From DATFVA01 sp963839165 (GTDB taxonomy: Bacteria; Bacteroidota; Ignavibacteria; Ignavibacteriales; Ignavibacteriaceae): a DNA stretch of 64,000 bases. Shown piece by piece: positions 7,126 to 14,470 of this stretch (position 1 is its first letter; each line of letters starts with the position of its first letter). The position numbers and the translations under genes are program-made. The notes beneath the pieces are model-generated. The model ran no database searches and had not been told where the DNA came from. It saw only the letters and a program-made list of their open reading frames with translations. The DNA lies in assembly GCA_963839165.1 (NCBI GenBank), contig CAWIUG010000036.1, positions 310,001 to 374,000 on the forward strand, given 5' to 3'.

Positions 7126-7875
7126 ATGAAAGAGAAAATTTCCACCGTAATAATCGATGACGAATCACTTGGCCGTCAGATTGTACGAAAATATCTTACA
7201 TCCCACAGTGATTTTGAGATTACGGCTGAATGTTCCAATGGATTTGAAGGCGTTAAGAAGATTAACGAATTGAATCCCGATATCGTTTTTCTCGATATCC
7301 AGATGCCAAAACTTACCGGCTTTGAAATGCTTGAGCTTCTCGATAACCCGCCAGTAATTATTTTTACTACTGCATACGATCAGTATGCAATAAAAGCATT
7401 TGAGGTAAACGCGGCCGACTATCTTCTGAAACCTTTCTCGGCAGAGCGGTTCGGGGAGGCACTTAAAAAAGCAAAACTTCTGCTGAAGAACAAATCGCGC
7501 GGTAGTGAGATTATAAGCGGCTTGATAACACATACCCAGGAAACAACCGATTACCTTGAGCGTATCGTAATAAAGGATGGCTCAAAGATCCATATAATCC
7601 CTGTGGACACAATCAGCTGCATAGAAGCGCAGGATGATTATGTGATGATCCATTCCTCCGTAGGCAGCCTCCTTAAACAGAAAACAATGAAGTATTTTGA
7701 AGAACACCTCTCTCCGGATGATTTTCTTAGAATACACAGGTCATACATCGCTGCCATCAGCCGGATCAAGAAGATCGAACTGGTTGAAAAGGAATCCTAC
7801 CAATTAATTCTGGACGACGGAACCCGCCTGCCCGTAAGCAAATCCGGCTACGATAAGCTTAAAAGTATCCTCTAA
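7126..7875 (+). CDS. LytTR-family response regulator
   Basis: 249 residues. Receiver domain 1-120: acidic pair D11-D12, phospho-acceptor D57 in VFLDIQMP, T81/T82 and K102 in LLKPF are all present. LytTR DNA-binding domain about 147-249: RIVIKDGSKIHIIPVDTISCIEAQDDYVMIHS and FLRIHRSYIAAISRIKKIE are the family's core motifs. It is the cytoplasmic partner of the LytS-like kinase and controls promoters with direct repeats; the four 11-bp repeats lying 93 bases upstream may be its own operator. Start ATG is well placed although no strong Shine-Dalgarno sequence is visible, as is common in Bacteroidota relatives. Confidence 0.93.
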   Translation: MKEKISTVIIDDESLGRQIVRKYLTSHSDFEITAECSNGFEGVKKINELNPDIVFLDIQMPKLTGFEMLELLDNPPVIIFTTAYDQYAIKAFEVNAADYLLKPFSAERFGEALKKAKLLLKNKSRGSEIISGLITHTQETTDYLERIVIKDGSKIHIIPVDTISCIEAQDDYVMIHSSVGSLLKQKTMKYFEEHLSPDDFLRIHRSYIAAISRIKKIELVEKESYQLILDDGTRLPVSKSGYDKLKSIL

Positions 7876-7910
7876 CCCCTTTCCTTTCTTCTCCCGAGTT
7901 TTGGTATGAG

Positions 7911-8133
7911 GTTACAACTTTGCTACAAATGTTAAACTTCTCCGAAGTCTTGGGTTTGGCAGGTGAAATTATTTGCCGGGCGGGCTGCCCACGAGGAGGG
8001 TTCATCCTCTCCGAGGAAAGCAGGATTTTCGGGTTATAAAACTTGCTACAAATGTTAGACTTCTCCGAAGTATTGGGTTGAGGTTACAACTTTGCTACAA
8101 ATGTTAAACTTCTCCGAAGTTTTGGGTTTTACG
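7911..8133 (-). repeat. Cluster A of the GTA/GGA-loop hairpin repeat (four copies)
   Basis: Four minus-oriented copies with hairpins at 7936-7948, 8005-8017, 8059-8071 and 8108-8120. Read on the minus strand, three have ACTTC-GGA-GAAGT and one TCCTC-GGA-GAGGA; the ACTTC copies are followed by TTAACATTTGTAG (one slightly changed) and the 7911 and 8083 copies also by CAAAGTTGTAAC. Spacing between hairpins is about 50-67 bp. The whole gap between the LytTR regulator and the GbsR regulator is filled by this array. The same element, with other stem sequences, occurs at 21.4, 27.0 and 45.0 kb. Confidence 0.75.
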
Positions 8134-8184
8134 GGTACAAACTTAATTTACGGTTATATTGACTTTTATTAATAATAGTTCTAT

Positions 8185-8217
8185 GTTTTTATTGTTTGAA
8201 ATATTTCAAATGTTAAG
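8185..8217. promoter_or_regulatory. Palindromic operator before the GbsR/MarR gene
   Basis: A perfect 16-bp palindrome TTTGAAATATTTCAAA (8195-8210) lies 15 bases before the regulator's ATG. With its flanks it reads TATTGTTTGA, six bases, TCAAATGTTA. The same half-sites with the same six-base spacer recur before the operon at 8836. The left half also resembles a -7 box (TA, three bases, TTTG), so a bound repressor would block transcription. Autoregulation is inferred. Confidence 0.65.
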
Positions 8218-8225
8218 AACGCCCT

Positions 8226-8714
8226 ATGACATCCGAAGAAAAAATAAGAAAAGAACTTATACAGAGATTCGGGGATGCATATAAAGCATTCGGACTAAGC
8301 AAACTGATGGGGCACATAATCGCCCTCCTTTTATTTTCCCCGGCCCCTCTTTCACTAGGCGAGATTACAGAGCAGCTGGGCCGGAGTAAAGGTCCGGTCA
8401 GCCAGATTGTGAGAAGACTTCGCGACAGGAACCTTATCCGGAAAGTCTGGACTCCCGAAAATAACAGGAAAGACTTCTATGAAGTTGACCCCGACCTGTT
8501 TGAGCACGCCTTCAGAAACAACCTGGAACTGATCAAAAATAATACACGCATCGCAAAACATCTGAATGCCGGGATCAAATCAGCTAACAGAAGTTCATTA
8601 AAAATGATAAATAACCGTATGCAGGAAATGGAACAGTTCTATATCCTGATGGAAAAGCACTACCAGAATTTTCTTAATGAATGGTCAAAGAAAAAGCCGA
8701 AGTTAAAGGTATAG
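8226..8714 (+). CDS. GbsR/MarR-family transcriptional regulator
   Basis: 162 residues with a winged helix of the MarR superfamily, GbsR branch: FGLSKLMGHIIALLLFSPAPLSLGEITEQLGRSKGPVSQIVRRLRDRNLIRKVW (about 23-80) holds the recognition helix and wing, followed by a helical dimerisation tail rich in charged residues. Members act as ligand-responsive repressors, often of transport or catabolic genes next door. Here a palindrome stands directly before this gene and a nearly identical one before the downstream operon, which supports local control of both. The inducer is unknown; an acyl or CoA-type compound would fit the operon. Confidence 0.9.
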   Translation: MTSEEKIRKELIQRFGDAYKAFGLSKLMGHIIALLLFSPAPLSLGEITEQLGRSKGPVSQIVRRLRDRNLIRKVWTPENNRKDFYEVDPDLFEHAFRNNLELIKNNTRIAKHLNAGIKSANRSSLKMINNRMQEMEQFYILMEKHYQNFLNEWSKKKPKLKV

Positions 8715-8791
8715 CCTGTACGTAACGGTGATTGTTGAAGTCGGGACATTATAAATAGCGGAACCTGGAGAACAGGATTTTTTTTAAGCGA

Positions 8792-8817
8792 TAACGTTTG
8801 ATAAATTTCAAACGTTA
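8792..8817. promoter_or_regulatory. Palindromic operator before the SDR/KAS III/transport operon
   Basis: Perfect 10-bp arms TAACGTTTGA (8792-8801) and TCAAACGTTA (8108+700, that is 8808-8817) with a six-base spacer, 18 bases before the ATG of the SDR gene. It matches the site before the GbsR gene in both core half-sites (TTTGA and TCAAA) and spacing. Most likely the binding site of the protein encoded at 8226. Confidence 0.68.
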
Positions 8818-8835
8818 AAAACAAGAGAGAAATAA

Positions 8836-9579
8836 ATGGAACGTCTAAAAGATAAAGTCGCTGTAATAACAGGGGGAGCGCGCGGCATCGGTAAAGCTGC
8901 CGTCAGGAAATTTTCTTCCGAGGGTGCTGTGGTTATTATATGGGATGTTAATGATCAGGCTGCCGATAAAACAATTTCCGAACTGAGCGAAAGCGGAAAC
9001 AGAGTTGAATTCAATCATGTGGATATAACCTCCTTTGAATCTGTCAGGGCAGCCGCGGAAGCTGTTTATAATAAGTATCAGCATTTAGACATACTTATAA
9101 ATAATGCCGGCATAACGAAGGATTCAACTTTAGCCAAAATGACTCCCGAACAATGGCAGCAGGTTATCAATGTTAACCTCACCGGCGTATTCAATTGTAC
9201 TAAATCCGTTATTCCTTATATGATAGAGAAGAAATACGGGAAAATTGTAAACACTTCTTCCATAGTAGGACTTTATGGTAATTTCGGACAGACAAACTAC
9301 GTGGCTGCCAAATCGGGAATAATCGGAATGACTAAAGTCTGGGCACGAGAACTTGGACGCAAAGGGATAAATGTTAATGCCGTAGCCCCGGGATTTATTG
9401 CAACTGAGATGGTGGAGACTGTTCCGGAGAAGGTAATAGAAATGCTTAAGGACAAAACACCTCTTGGCCGTCTTGGTGACTCCGCGGATATAGCGGATGC
9501 CTATTTCTTCCTGTGCTCTGATGAGGCAAAATTCATTAACGGTGCCGTGCTGAGTGTAGACGGCGGACTGGTATTATAG
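8836..9579 (+). CDS. SDR-family oxidoreductase, FabG-like (3-oxoacyl reductase type)
   Basis: 247-residue classical short-chain dehydrogenase. Nucleotide-binding motif TGGARGIG (12-19), NNAG (89-92), catalytic Ser around 141-142 and YxxxK at Y155/K159, C-terminal VDGG typical of FabG and acetoacetyl-CoA reductases. The reaction is probably NAD(P)H-linked reduction of a 3-oxoacyl thioester or its reverse. It is the first gene of the operator-controlled operon and lies 10 bases before a KAS III-like gene, so it may process that protein's product. It is unlikely to be the housekeeping fabG because no other fatty-acid synthesis genes are near. Confidence 0.9.
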   Translation: MERLKDKVAVITGGARGIGKAAVRKFSSEGAVVIIWDVNDQAADKTISELSESGNRVEFNHVDITSFESVRAAAEAVYNKYQHLDILINNAGITKDSTLAKMTPEQWQQVINVNLTGVFNCTKSVIPYMIEKKYGKIVNTSSIVGLYGNFGQTNYVAAKSGIIGMTKVWARELGRKGINVNAVAPGFIATEMVETVPEKVIEMLKDKTPLGRLGDSADIADAYFFLCSDEAKFINGAVLSVDGGLVL

Positions 9580-9589
9580 GGATCGCTGA

Positions 9590-10579
9590 ATGAGAAACGC
9601 AGAGATATTATCCTCCGGTATGTACGTTCCCGAAAGAATCCTGCCTAACAGCTACTTTAATGAACTGCTTGGTGAGGATGTTGATTCCTGGCTGGTGGAG
9701 AACCTGACCATTAAGGAAAGACGGTGGTGCAGTAATGATGAATCGACGGCTGACTTATGCGTTAATACAGCAGCCAGGATTATGAGCAGCGCCGCAGTGT
9801 CCCCCGAAACAATCGATCTCCTTATTATCGCGACAGATACCCCGGAATATATCTCCCCTTCTACTGCTTCCGTTGTTCAGCACAGGCTGGGATTGGTAAA
9901 CGCCGGTACATTCGACGTTAATACTGCATGCGCGGGTTTTGTTACTGCACTTGATATCGGTTCTAAATATATCCGTGCAGATAAAAAATATAATAAGGTG
10001 CTCGTCATCGGTGCCTATGCAATGAGTAAATACCTTGATATGACAGATAAGAAAACGGTTACCCTGTTTGCCGACGGCGCTGCCGGTGTGCTTCTCTCGG
10101 CTAATGATGATGAAAACCGGGGTTTCCTTACCAGCAGCCTTTATACTGAGGGAAAATACTGCGACTGGATGGGTATATATGCTGGGGGAACCCATCAGCC
10201 TGTTACAAGAGAGATAATTGACAACAAGGACCATCTGCTGAAGTTTGTAAAAAAATTTCCGAAGGAAATAAATCCTGCTACCTGGACTCGTATGATAAAG
10301 AGTTCGTGCAATGAATTAAACATTCAACCTGATAAGATTGATCATTATTTCCTCACCCAGATAAATATTAATAGTATTTGGGAAACGATGGATAACCTCG
10401 GCGTTGACCGCTCGAGAGCTCATACTATTATGGACAGATATGCCTATACGGGATCCGCATGTATCCCTATGGCATTTGATGATGCGTTCAGCAATGGCAG
10501 GATTAAAAAAGGTGATCTTGCCTGTTTTGTCGGTTCCGGTGGAGGACTGGCATTCGCAAGTTCGGTTTTCAGAATTTAG
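9590..10579 (+). CDS. 3-oxoacyl-ACP synthase III-like protein with altered catalytic triad
   Basis: 329 residues of the FabH/KAS III thiolase fold. The nucleophile Cys114 is kept in NTACAGF and the N-terminal half follows the family (RRWCSNDESTADL, LLIIATDTPEYISPSTAS). However the His-Asn pair is not: where FabH has HQAN this protein has TQIN (Thr256), and where FabH has GNTS it has AYTG (Tyr286 in place of Asn). A decarboxylating condensation is therefore doubtful; acyl transfer or hydrolysis at the cysteine is possible. It lies between an SDR and a sodium symporter in an operator-controlled operon. Confidence 0.85.
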   Translation: MRNAEILSSGMYVPERILPNSYFNELLGEDVDSWLVENLTIKERRWCSNDESTADLCVNTAARIMSSAAVSPETIDLLIIATDTPEYISPSTASVVQHRLGLVNAGTFDVNTACAGFVTALDIGSKYIRADKKYNKVLVIGAYAMSKYLDMTDKKTVTLFADGAAGVLLSANDDENRGFLTSSLYTEGKYCDWMGIYAGGTHQPVTREIIDNKDHLLKFVKKFPKEINPATWTRMIKSSCNELNIQPDKIDHYFLTQININSIWETMDNLGVDRSRAHTIMDRYAYTGSACIPMAFDDAFSNGRIKKGDLACFVGSGGGLAFASSVFRI

Positions 10580-10588
10580 GAGCGTTAA

Positions 10589-12109
10589 ATGAACAGCACT
10601 GCTTCAGGCGAAATGATAACAGCGGGATGGATCCTCGTTGCTTTATATTCTGCTGTAGTCATTTTCTTCGTTGTAAGAGGAGCAGTTAAAACCAAAAGCA
10701 TCGGCGATTATGCTGTGGGTAATATCAGCTTTTCTCCTTATGCGGTAGGACTTGCCCTGGCAGCTTCAATGACGAGTGCCGCAACATTTATTATTAACCC
10801 CGGCTTTATCGCATACTACGGAATCAGCGCTGTGATCTCCTACGCTGTTGTTCTGCCTATCGCCGCGGTAAGCTCGCTCATTATACTCACCAAAAGTTTC
10901 CGGAAACATGGAAGTTCGGTTAAGGCTCTTACTCTTTCTCAGTGGATGGGCACCAGGTATAACAGCAAGGGTTATGCCTTATTCTTCGGATTTCTCTCCC
11001 TGCTTCTGATAACATTCATTGTGCTTATTTGTGTGGGCCTAACCAAGGTGCTCTCGAAAACGCTTGATGTTAGTGAACTGACCATCCTTATAGCAATAGT
11101 AGTATTCATATTCGGATACATGATGTTCGGGGGCGCTAATTCAATGGTCTACACCAATACCGTACAAGCCATTATCATGATCGTTGTAGCTTTTATCCTC
11201 TTGGGATCAGGATATGAGCATTTCAGCAATGGCATCAGCGGTTTCCTGGATAAGCTGAACTCAATTGATCCGAAGCTGACAGACTTAACAAATAACAGCA
11301 GTTTTCTTTTCAGGGATTTCTTCGAGATTGTGATTGCACAGATTGTGATAGGTGTTGCTATTGTATGCCAGCCTCATATCATAACCAAATCTCTGCTGCT
11401 TAAATCCGATTCGGATGTAAATAAATATCTAACTGCAGGTGTGCTTACCGAACTCCTCTTCTTCTTCGTTGTATTTGCGGGTTTATATGCAAGAATAATT
11501 TTTCCCGATCTTACAATTAACGGTGCACCCATAAAACTTGATGGAATTATGTCGGCCTACGTTGTTGCCCGTTTCCCTGTGATTATAGGTGTAATAGTAG
11601 TTATGGGCTTAATCTCTGCGGGTATCTCGACCCTTGAAGGATTAATCCAGTCGATTTCTACCACCATTACAGCAGATATATTAAAACCTTTATTCGGACG
11701 GTATTTTCCGAAAGATGACACAAAGAAAAACAGGTTCGAAATTAACCTGAATAAGGGAGTAATTGTAGTTATAGGAATTGTAGCAATACTGATATCCTAC
11801 GACCAGCTCCTTAATCCCAAACTCAGCGTGGGCATATTTGCACAGAACGGAGTTTATGCATATTTCTCTGCAGCGTTTGTACCGATCCTTTTTGGGATGT
11901 TCTTCAAATCTGTTCCCAAGGCAGTAGTAATAACCGCCTCCGCTGTAGCAATCATTGTACACTTTTCTTTTTATTACGGTAAATTAGGAGTGCCGTTTAC
12001 GGCGGCAACAGGAGAAAATCCCGGGGTAGCTGCTGCTGCTGCGGTCCTGCTTTCTGTATTTACGGGTTTTATTATATACCTGGTAATGGGGAGAAAAAGT
12101 TATGCATAA
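10589..12109 (+). CDS. Sodium:solute symporter (SSS family)
   Basis: 506 residues with about 13 membrane segments. The N-terminus (SIGDYAVGNISFSPYAVGLALAASMTSAATFIINPGFIAYYG) and the GLISAGISTLEGLIQSISTTITADI block near 335-360 are characteristic of SSS/PanF-like carriers, which couple substrate uptake to sodium entry. Substrates in this family include acetate, proline, pantothenate and other small organic anions; the neighbouring acyl-CoA ligase suggests a carboxylic acid. Its end overlaps the ligase start by 8 bases, so the two are translationally coupled. A sodium-type pyrophosphatase is encoded elsewhere in the window. Confidence 0.9.
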   Translation: MNSTASGEMITAGWILVALYSAVVIFFVVRGAVKTKSIGDYAVGNISFSPYAVGLALAASMTSAATFIINPGFIAYYGISAVISYAVVLPIAAVSSLIILTKSFRKHGSSVKALTLSQWMGTRYNSKGYALFFGFLSLLLITFIVLICVGLTKVLSKTLDVSELTILIAIVVFIFGYMMFGGANSMVYTNTVQAIIMIVVAFILLGSGYEHFSNGISGFLDKLNSIDPKLTDLTNNSSFLFRDFFEIVIAQIVIGVAIVCQPHIITKSLLLKSDSDVNKYLTAGVLTELLFFFVVFAGLYARIIFPDLTINGAPIKLDGIMSAYVVARFPVIIGVIVVMGLISAGISTLEGLIQSISTTITADILKPLFGRYFPKDDTKKNRFEINLNKGVIVVIGIVAILISYDQLLNPKLSVGIFAQNGVYAYFSAAFVPILFGMFFKSVPKAVVITASAVAIIVHFSFYYGKLGVPFTAATGENPGVAAAAAVLLSVFTGFIIYLVMGRKSYA

Positions 12110-13619
12110 TTTCCAGGCTGACTGGCTGGCAAAATGGGCTGTTTATACTCCCGGCCGTATGTTTATAAGGGAGCATAACAGGAATATTAGCTGGACTTAT
12201 CAGGACTTTAACAAAAGGGCTGAATCGTTCGCCGATTTTCTGATAGAAAATTATAAAATTAAAAAAGGCGACCGGATCGCAATCTATTCTAAAAACAGTT
12301 CTGAACATATACTCCTCTTCAGTGCCTGTGTGAAAACCGGGGCTATACTTGTCCCCCTTAATTTCCGGTTGACTCCAAGAGAAATAAATACGCTTATTGC
12401 TGATGCTGAACCTCTGATTTTTTATTATGATAATGAATTTAAATCAGCATCAGAACAACTTGAGTTTCCTGCAGAAACTAAAAAAGCAGAACTTTCTGAA
12501 GTGAGTGAATTCCTGTTTTATAACAATAATGACGAAAGGTTCCGAACCAGCAGATCTTTTGACGAAAACGATCCTGTCATGATCCTTTATACGGCAGGAA
12601 CAACGGGATTATCAAAAGGCGTTATCATCACCCATAAAATGCTGTTCTGGAATTCTATCAATACAGGTCTGAGACTTGATCTTAATTCGTCAGATCATAC
12701 CCAAAGCTTCGCGCCTTTCTTCCATACAGGCGGATGGAATGTTTTATTCACACCCTTCCTGCATCACGGTGCCTCACATACTTTGTTAACTCATTTTGAT
12801 GCTGAGCTGATTCTTCAGCTTATGGAAAAGGAAAAGGCAACGATACTTTTCGGGGTGCCGACGATGCTCCAGATGATGTCTGACTCACCCCGGTTCGAAA
12901 AAACAGACCTTTCATCTGTAAGGTATGCCATCGTAGGAGGAGCGCCGATGCCCATCCCTCTCATTAATAAATGGCACGATAAAGGTGTGTTCATCAGGCA
13001 GGGATATGGTCTTACCGAAGTAGGTCCCAATACTTTTTCACTACACCAGGATGACGCAATAAAGAAAAAAGGATCAATAGGCTTCCCGAACTTCTATATT
13101 GATACAAAGATTGTTAATGATAAAGGAGAAGAAGCAGGTGTTGAAGAAGTTGGTGAACTCTGGATGAAGTCGCCTGTGGTGACGCCAGGTTATTGGAGAA
13201 AAGAGAATGAGACGTCCGAAGCAATGACAGAGGGCTGGTTCCATACCGGGGATATGATGAGAAAAGACAGCGAAGGTTATTATTTTGTAGTTGACCGCAA
13301 GAAGAACATGTATATCAGCGGCGGGGAGAATGTTTATCCTGCCGAGATTGAATCCTTTTTACTTACAAACGAAAATATAAAAGAAGCCGCGGTAATCGGT
13401 GTTCCCGATGAGCAATGGGGTGAGGTAGGAAAAGCATTTGTAGTATTGAAACCGGGCTCAAATCCCTCCCCTGAAGAGATCTTGAAATACTGTCGGGGAA
13501 ACCTGGCGAAATATAAAATACCTAAACACATCGAATTTATAGATGAACTGCCTAAAAATGATGCGGGCAAAACTGACAGAAAAAAATTACAGCTTAATAC
13601 TGATTCAATAAATAACTAA
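12102..13619 (+). CDS. AMP-dependent acyl-CoA ligase
   Basis: 505 residues, ANL superfamily. Motifs in order: P-loop-like LYTAGTTGLSKGVIITH (about 164-180, with Ala in place of the usual Ser), GYGLTEVGP, hinge region WFHTGDMMRKDSEGYYFVVDRKKNMYISGGENVYPAEIE and the C-terminal catalytic lysine in PKNDAGKTDRKKL. It activates a carboxylic acid to its adenylate and then the CoA thioester in the cytoplasm; the length and motifs fit medium/long-chain fatty acid or aryl acid ligases, but the substrate cannot be read from sequence. Start overlaps the symporter gene, suggesting the imported acid is activated at once. Confidence 0.92.
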   Translation: MHNFQADWLAKWAVYTPGRMFIREHNRNISWTYQDFNKRAESFADFLIENYKIKKGDRIAIYSKNSSEHILLFSACVKTGAILVPLNFRLTPREINTLIADAEPLIFYYDNEFKSASEQLEFPAETKKAELSEVSEFLFYNNNDERFRTSRSFDENDPVMILYTAGTTGLSKGVIITHKMLFWNSINTGLRLDLNSSDHTQSFAPFFHTGGWNVLFTPFLHHGASHTLLTHFDAELILQLMEKEKATILFGVPTMLQMMSDSPRFEKTDLSSVRYAIVGGAPMPIPLINKWHDKGVFIRQGYGLTEVGPNTFSLHQDDAIKKKGSIGFPNFYIDTKIVNDKGEEAGVEEVGELWMKSPVVTPGYWRKENETSEAMTEGWFHTGDMMRKDSEGYYFVVDRKKNMYISGGENVYPAEIESFLLTNENIKEAAVIGVPDEQWGEVGKAFVVLKPGSNPSPEEILKYCRGNLAKYKIPKHIEFIDELPKNDAGKTDRKKLQLNTDSINN

Positions 13620-13651
13620 ATAACCTAATAACAACAGTACCAGGAGAAAAT

Positions 13652-14413
13652 ATGAAAAAGCTTTTTGTTCTATCACTTTTAATGAGCTTTTCGCTGCTGC
13701 TCGTTTCATGCAGCAAAGATAACACCGTAACTCCACCTGCACCGACCTATAAGATCAGCGGGACAGTTACAGATGCAGAAGGCACCTTCTTAGCAGGCGT
13801 CACAGTAGATTTAACAGGCGCGGCACAAAAGACAACAACCACAGATGCCTCAGGCGCCTATACGTTTGAAGATCTCGCTTCAGGAGCAGATTTTACAGTA
13901 ACAGTTTCACATCCCGATTATGATTTTGAAACTGCTGAATGGTTTATAACAGGTCTCAGTCAGGATGAGACAGCTGACTTTACAGCGAAAGACGGTATCG
14001 TTGGTGTATGGCTTTCAGCAGGCACAAACGTTGCCCCTCTACTTGGTGTAATTTTCGCAGGTTCGGGTGGTGTTGATTCGATCTATGCAACATTCAACTC
14101 AGATAATACTTACACCGTCCGCCAAGTGAACGGCGACGCGACTGTTATCAGTTATGCAGGTACCTACTCCAATTCAAAATCATCAGTAGGTAATATCTTC
14201 ACAATTGTTACTGACCAGACTGCACCATCAGTTGCAACATCCGAAGGTATTTACGAAATAGATAGAACTCCATCACCGCATTCTATGCAGTATGAAATAG
14301 TTTTAACAACCGGCACACAGAATGTTGCCCCGACACCCGATTTGGGATTCGGCAGCACTAATGGCGGAATTTTCGGAACTACAAATGTCCAGAATTATAT
14401 CAGAGTTCAATAA
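13652..14413 (+). CDS. Lipoprotein with carboxypeptidase-regulatory-like domain
   Basis: 253 residues. Lipoprotein signal with LLVSC (lipidated Cys20), then a CarboxypepD_reg-like beta sandwich at about 32-112 (YKISGTVTDAEGTFLAGVTVDLTG ... TTDASGAYTFEDL), then a beta-rich part of about 140 residues of lipocalin-like appearance that I do not recognise further. It is probably surface or periplasm anchored. It lies 32 bases after the ligase and just before a porin-like barrel, and a terminator-like hairpin follows it, so it may be made in larger amount than the downstream barrel. It could bind substrate for the transport system, by analogy to SusE-type proteins only in position. Confidence 0.75.
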   Translation: MKKLFVLSLLMSFSLLLVSCSKDNTVTPPAPTYKISGTVTDAEGTFLAGVTVDLTGAAQKTTTTDASGAYTFEDLASGADFTVTVSHPDYDFETAEWFITGLSQDETADFTAKDGIVGVWLSAGTNVAPLLGVIFAGSGGVDSIYATFNSDNTYTVRQVNGDATVISYAGTYSNSKSSVGNIFTIVTDQTAPSVATSEGIYEIDRTPSPHSMQYEIVLTTGTQNVAPTPDLGFGSTNGGIFGTTNVQNYIRVQ

Positions 14414-14421
14414 TTGATTGC

Positions 14422-14456
14422 GGGAGGCAGCAATTCAACTGCCTCCCTTTAATTTT
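14422..14456 (+). terminator. Intra-operon terminator-like hairpin
   Basis: GGGAGGCAG (14422-14430) pairs perfectly with CTGCCTCCC (14439-14447), followed by TTTAATTTT. It lies 9 bases after the lipoprotein stop and 24 before the porin gene, inside a co-directional gene set. It may reduce expression of the downstream genes or act in 3'-end processing. Confidence 0.75.
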
Positions 14457-14470
14457 CAAAAGGTAAGAAG

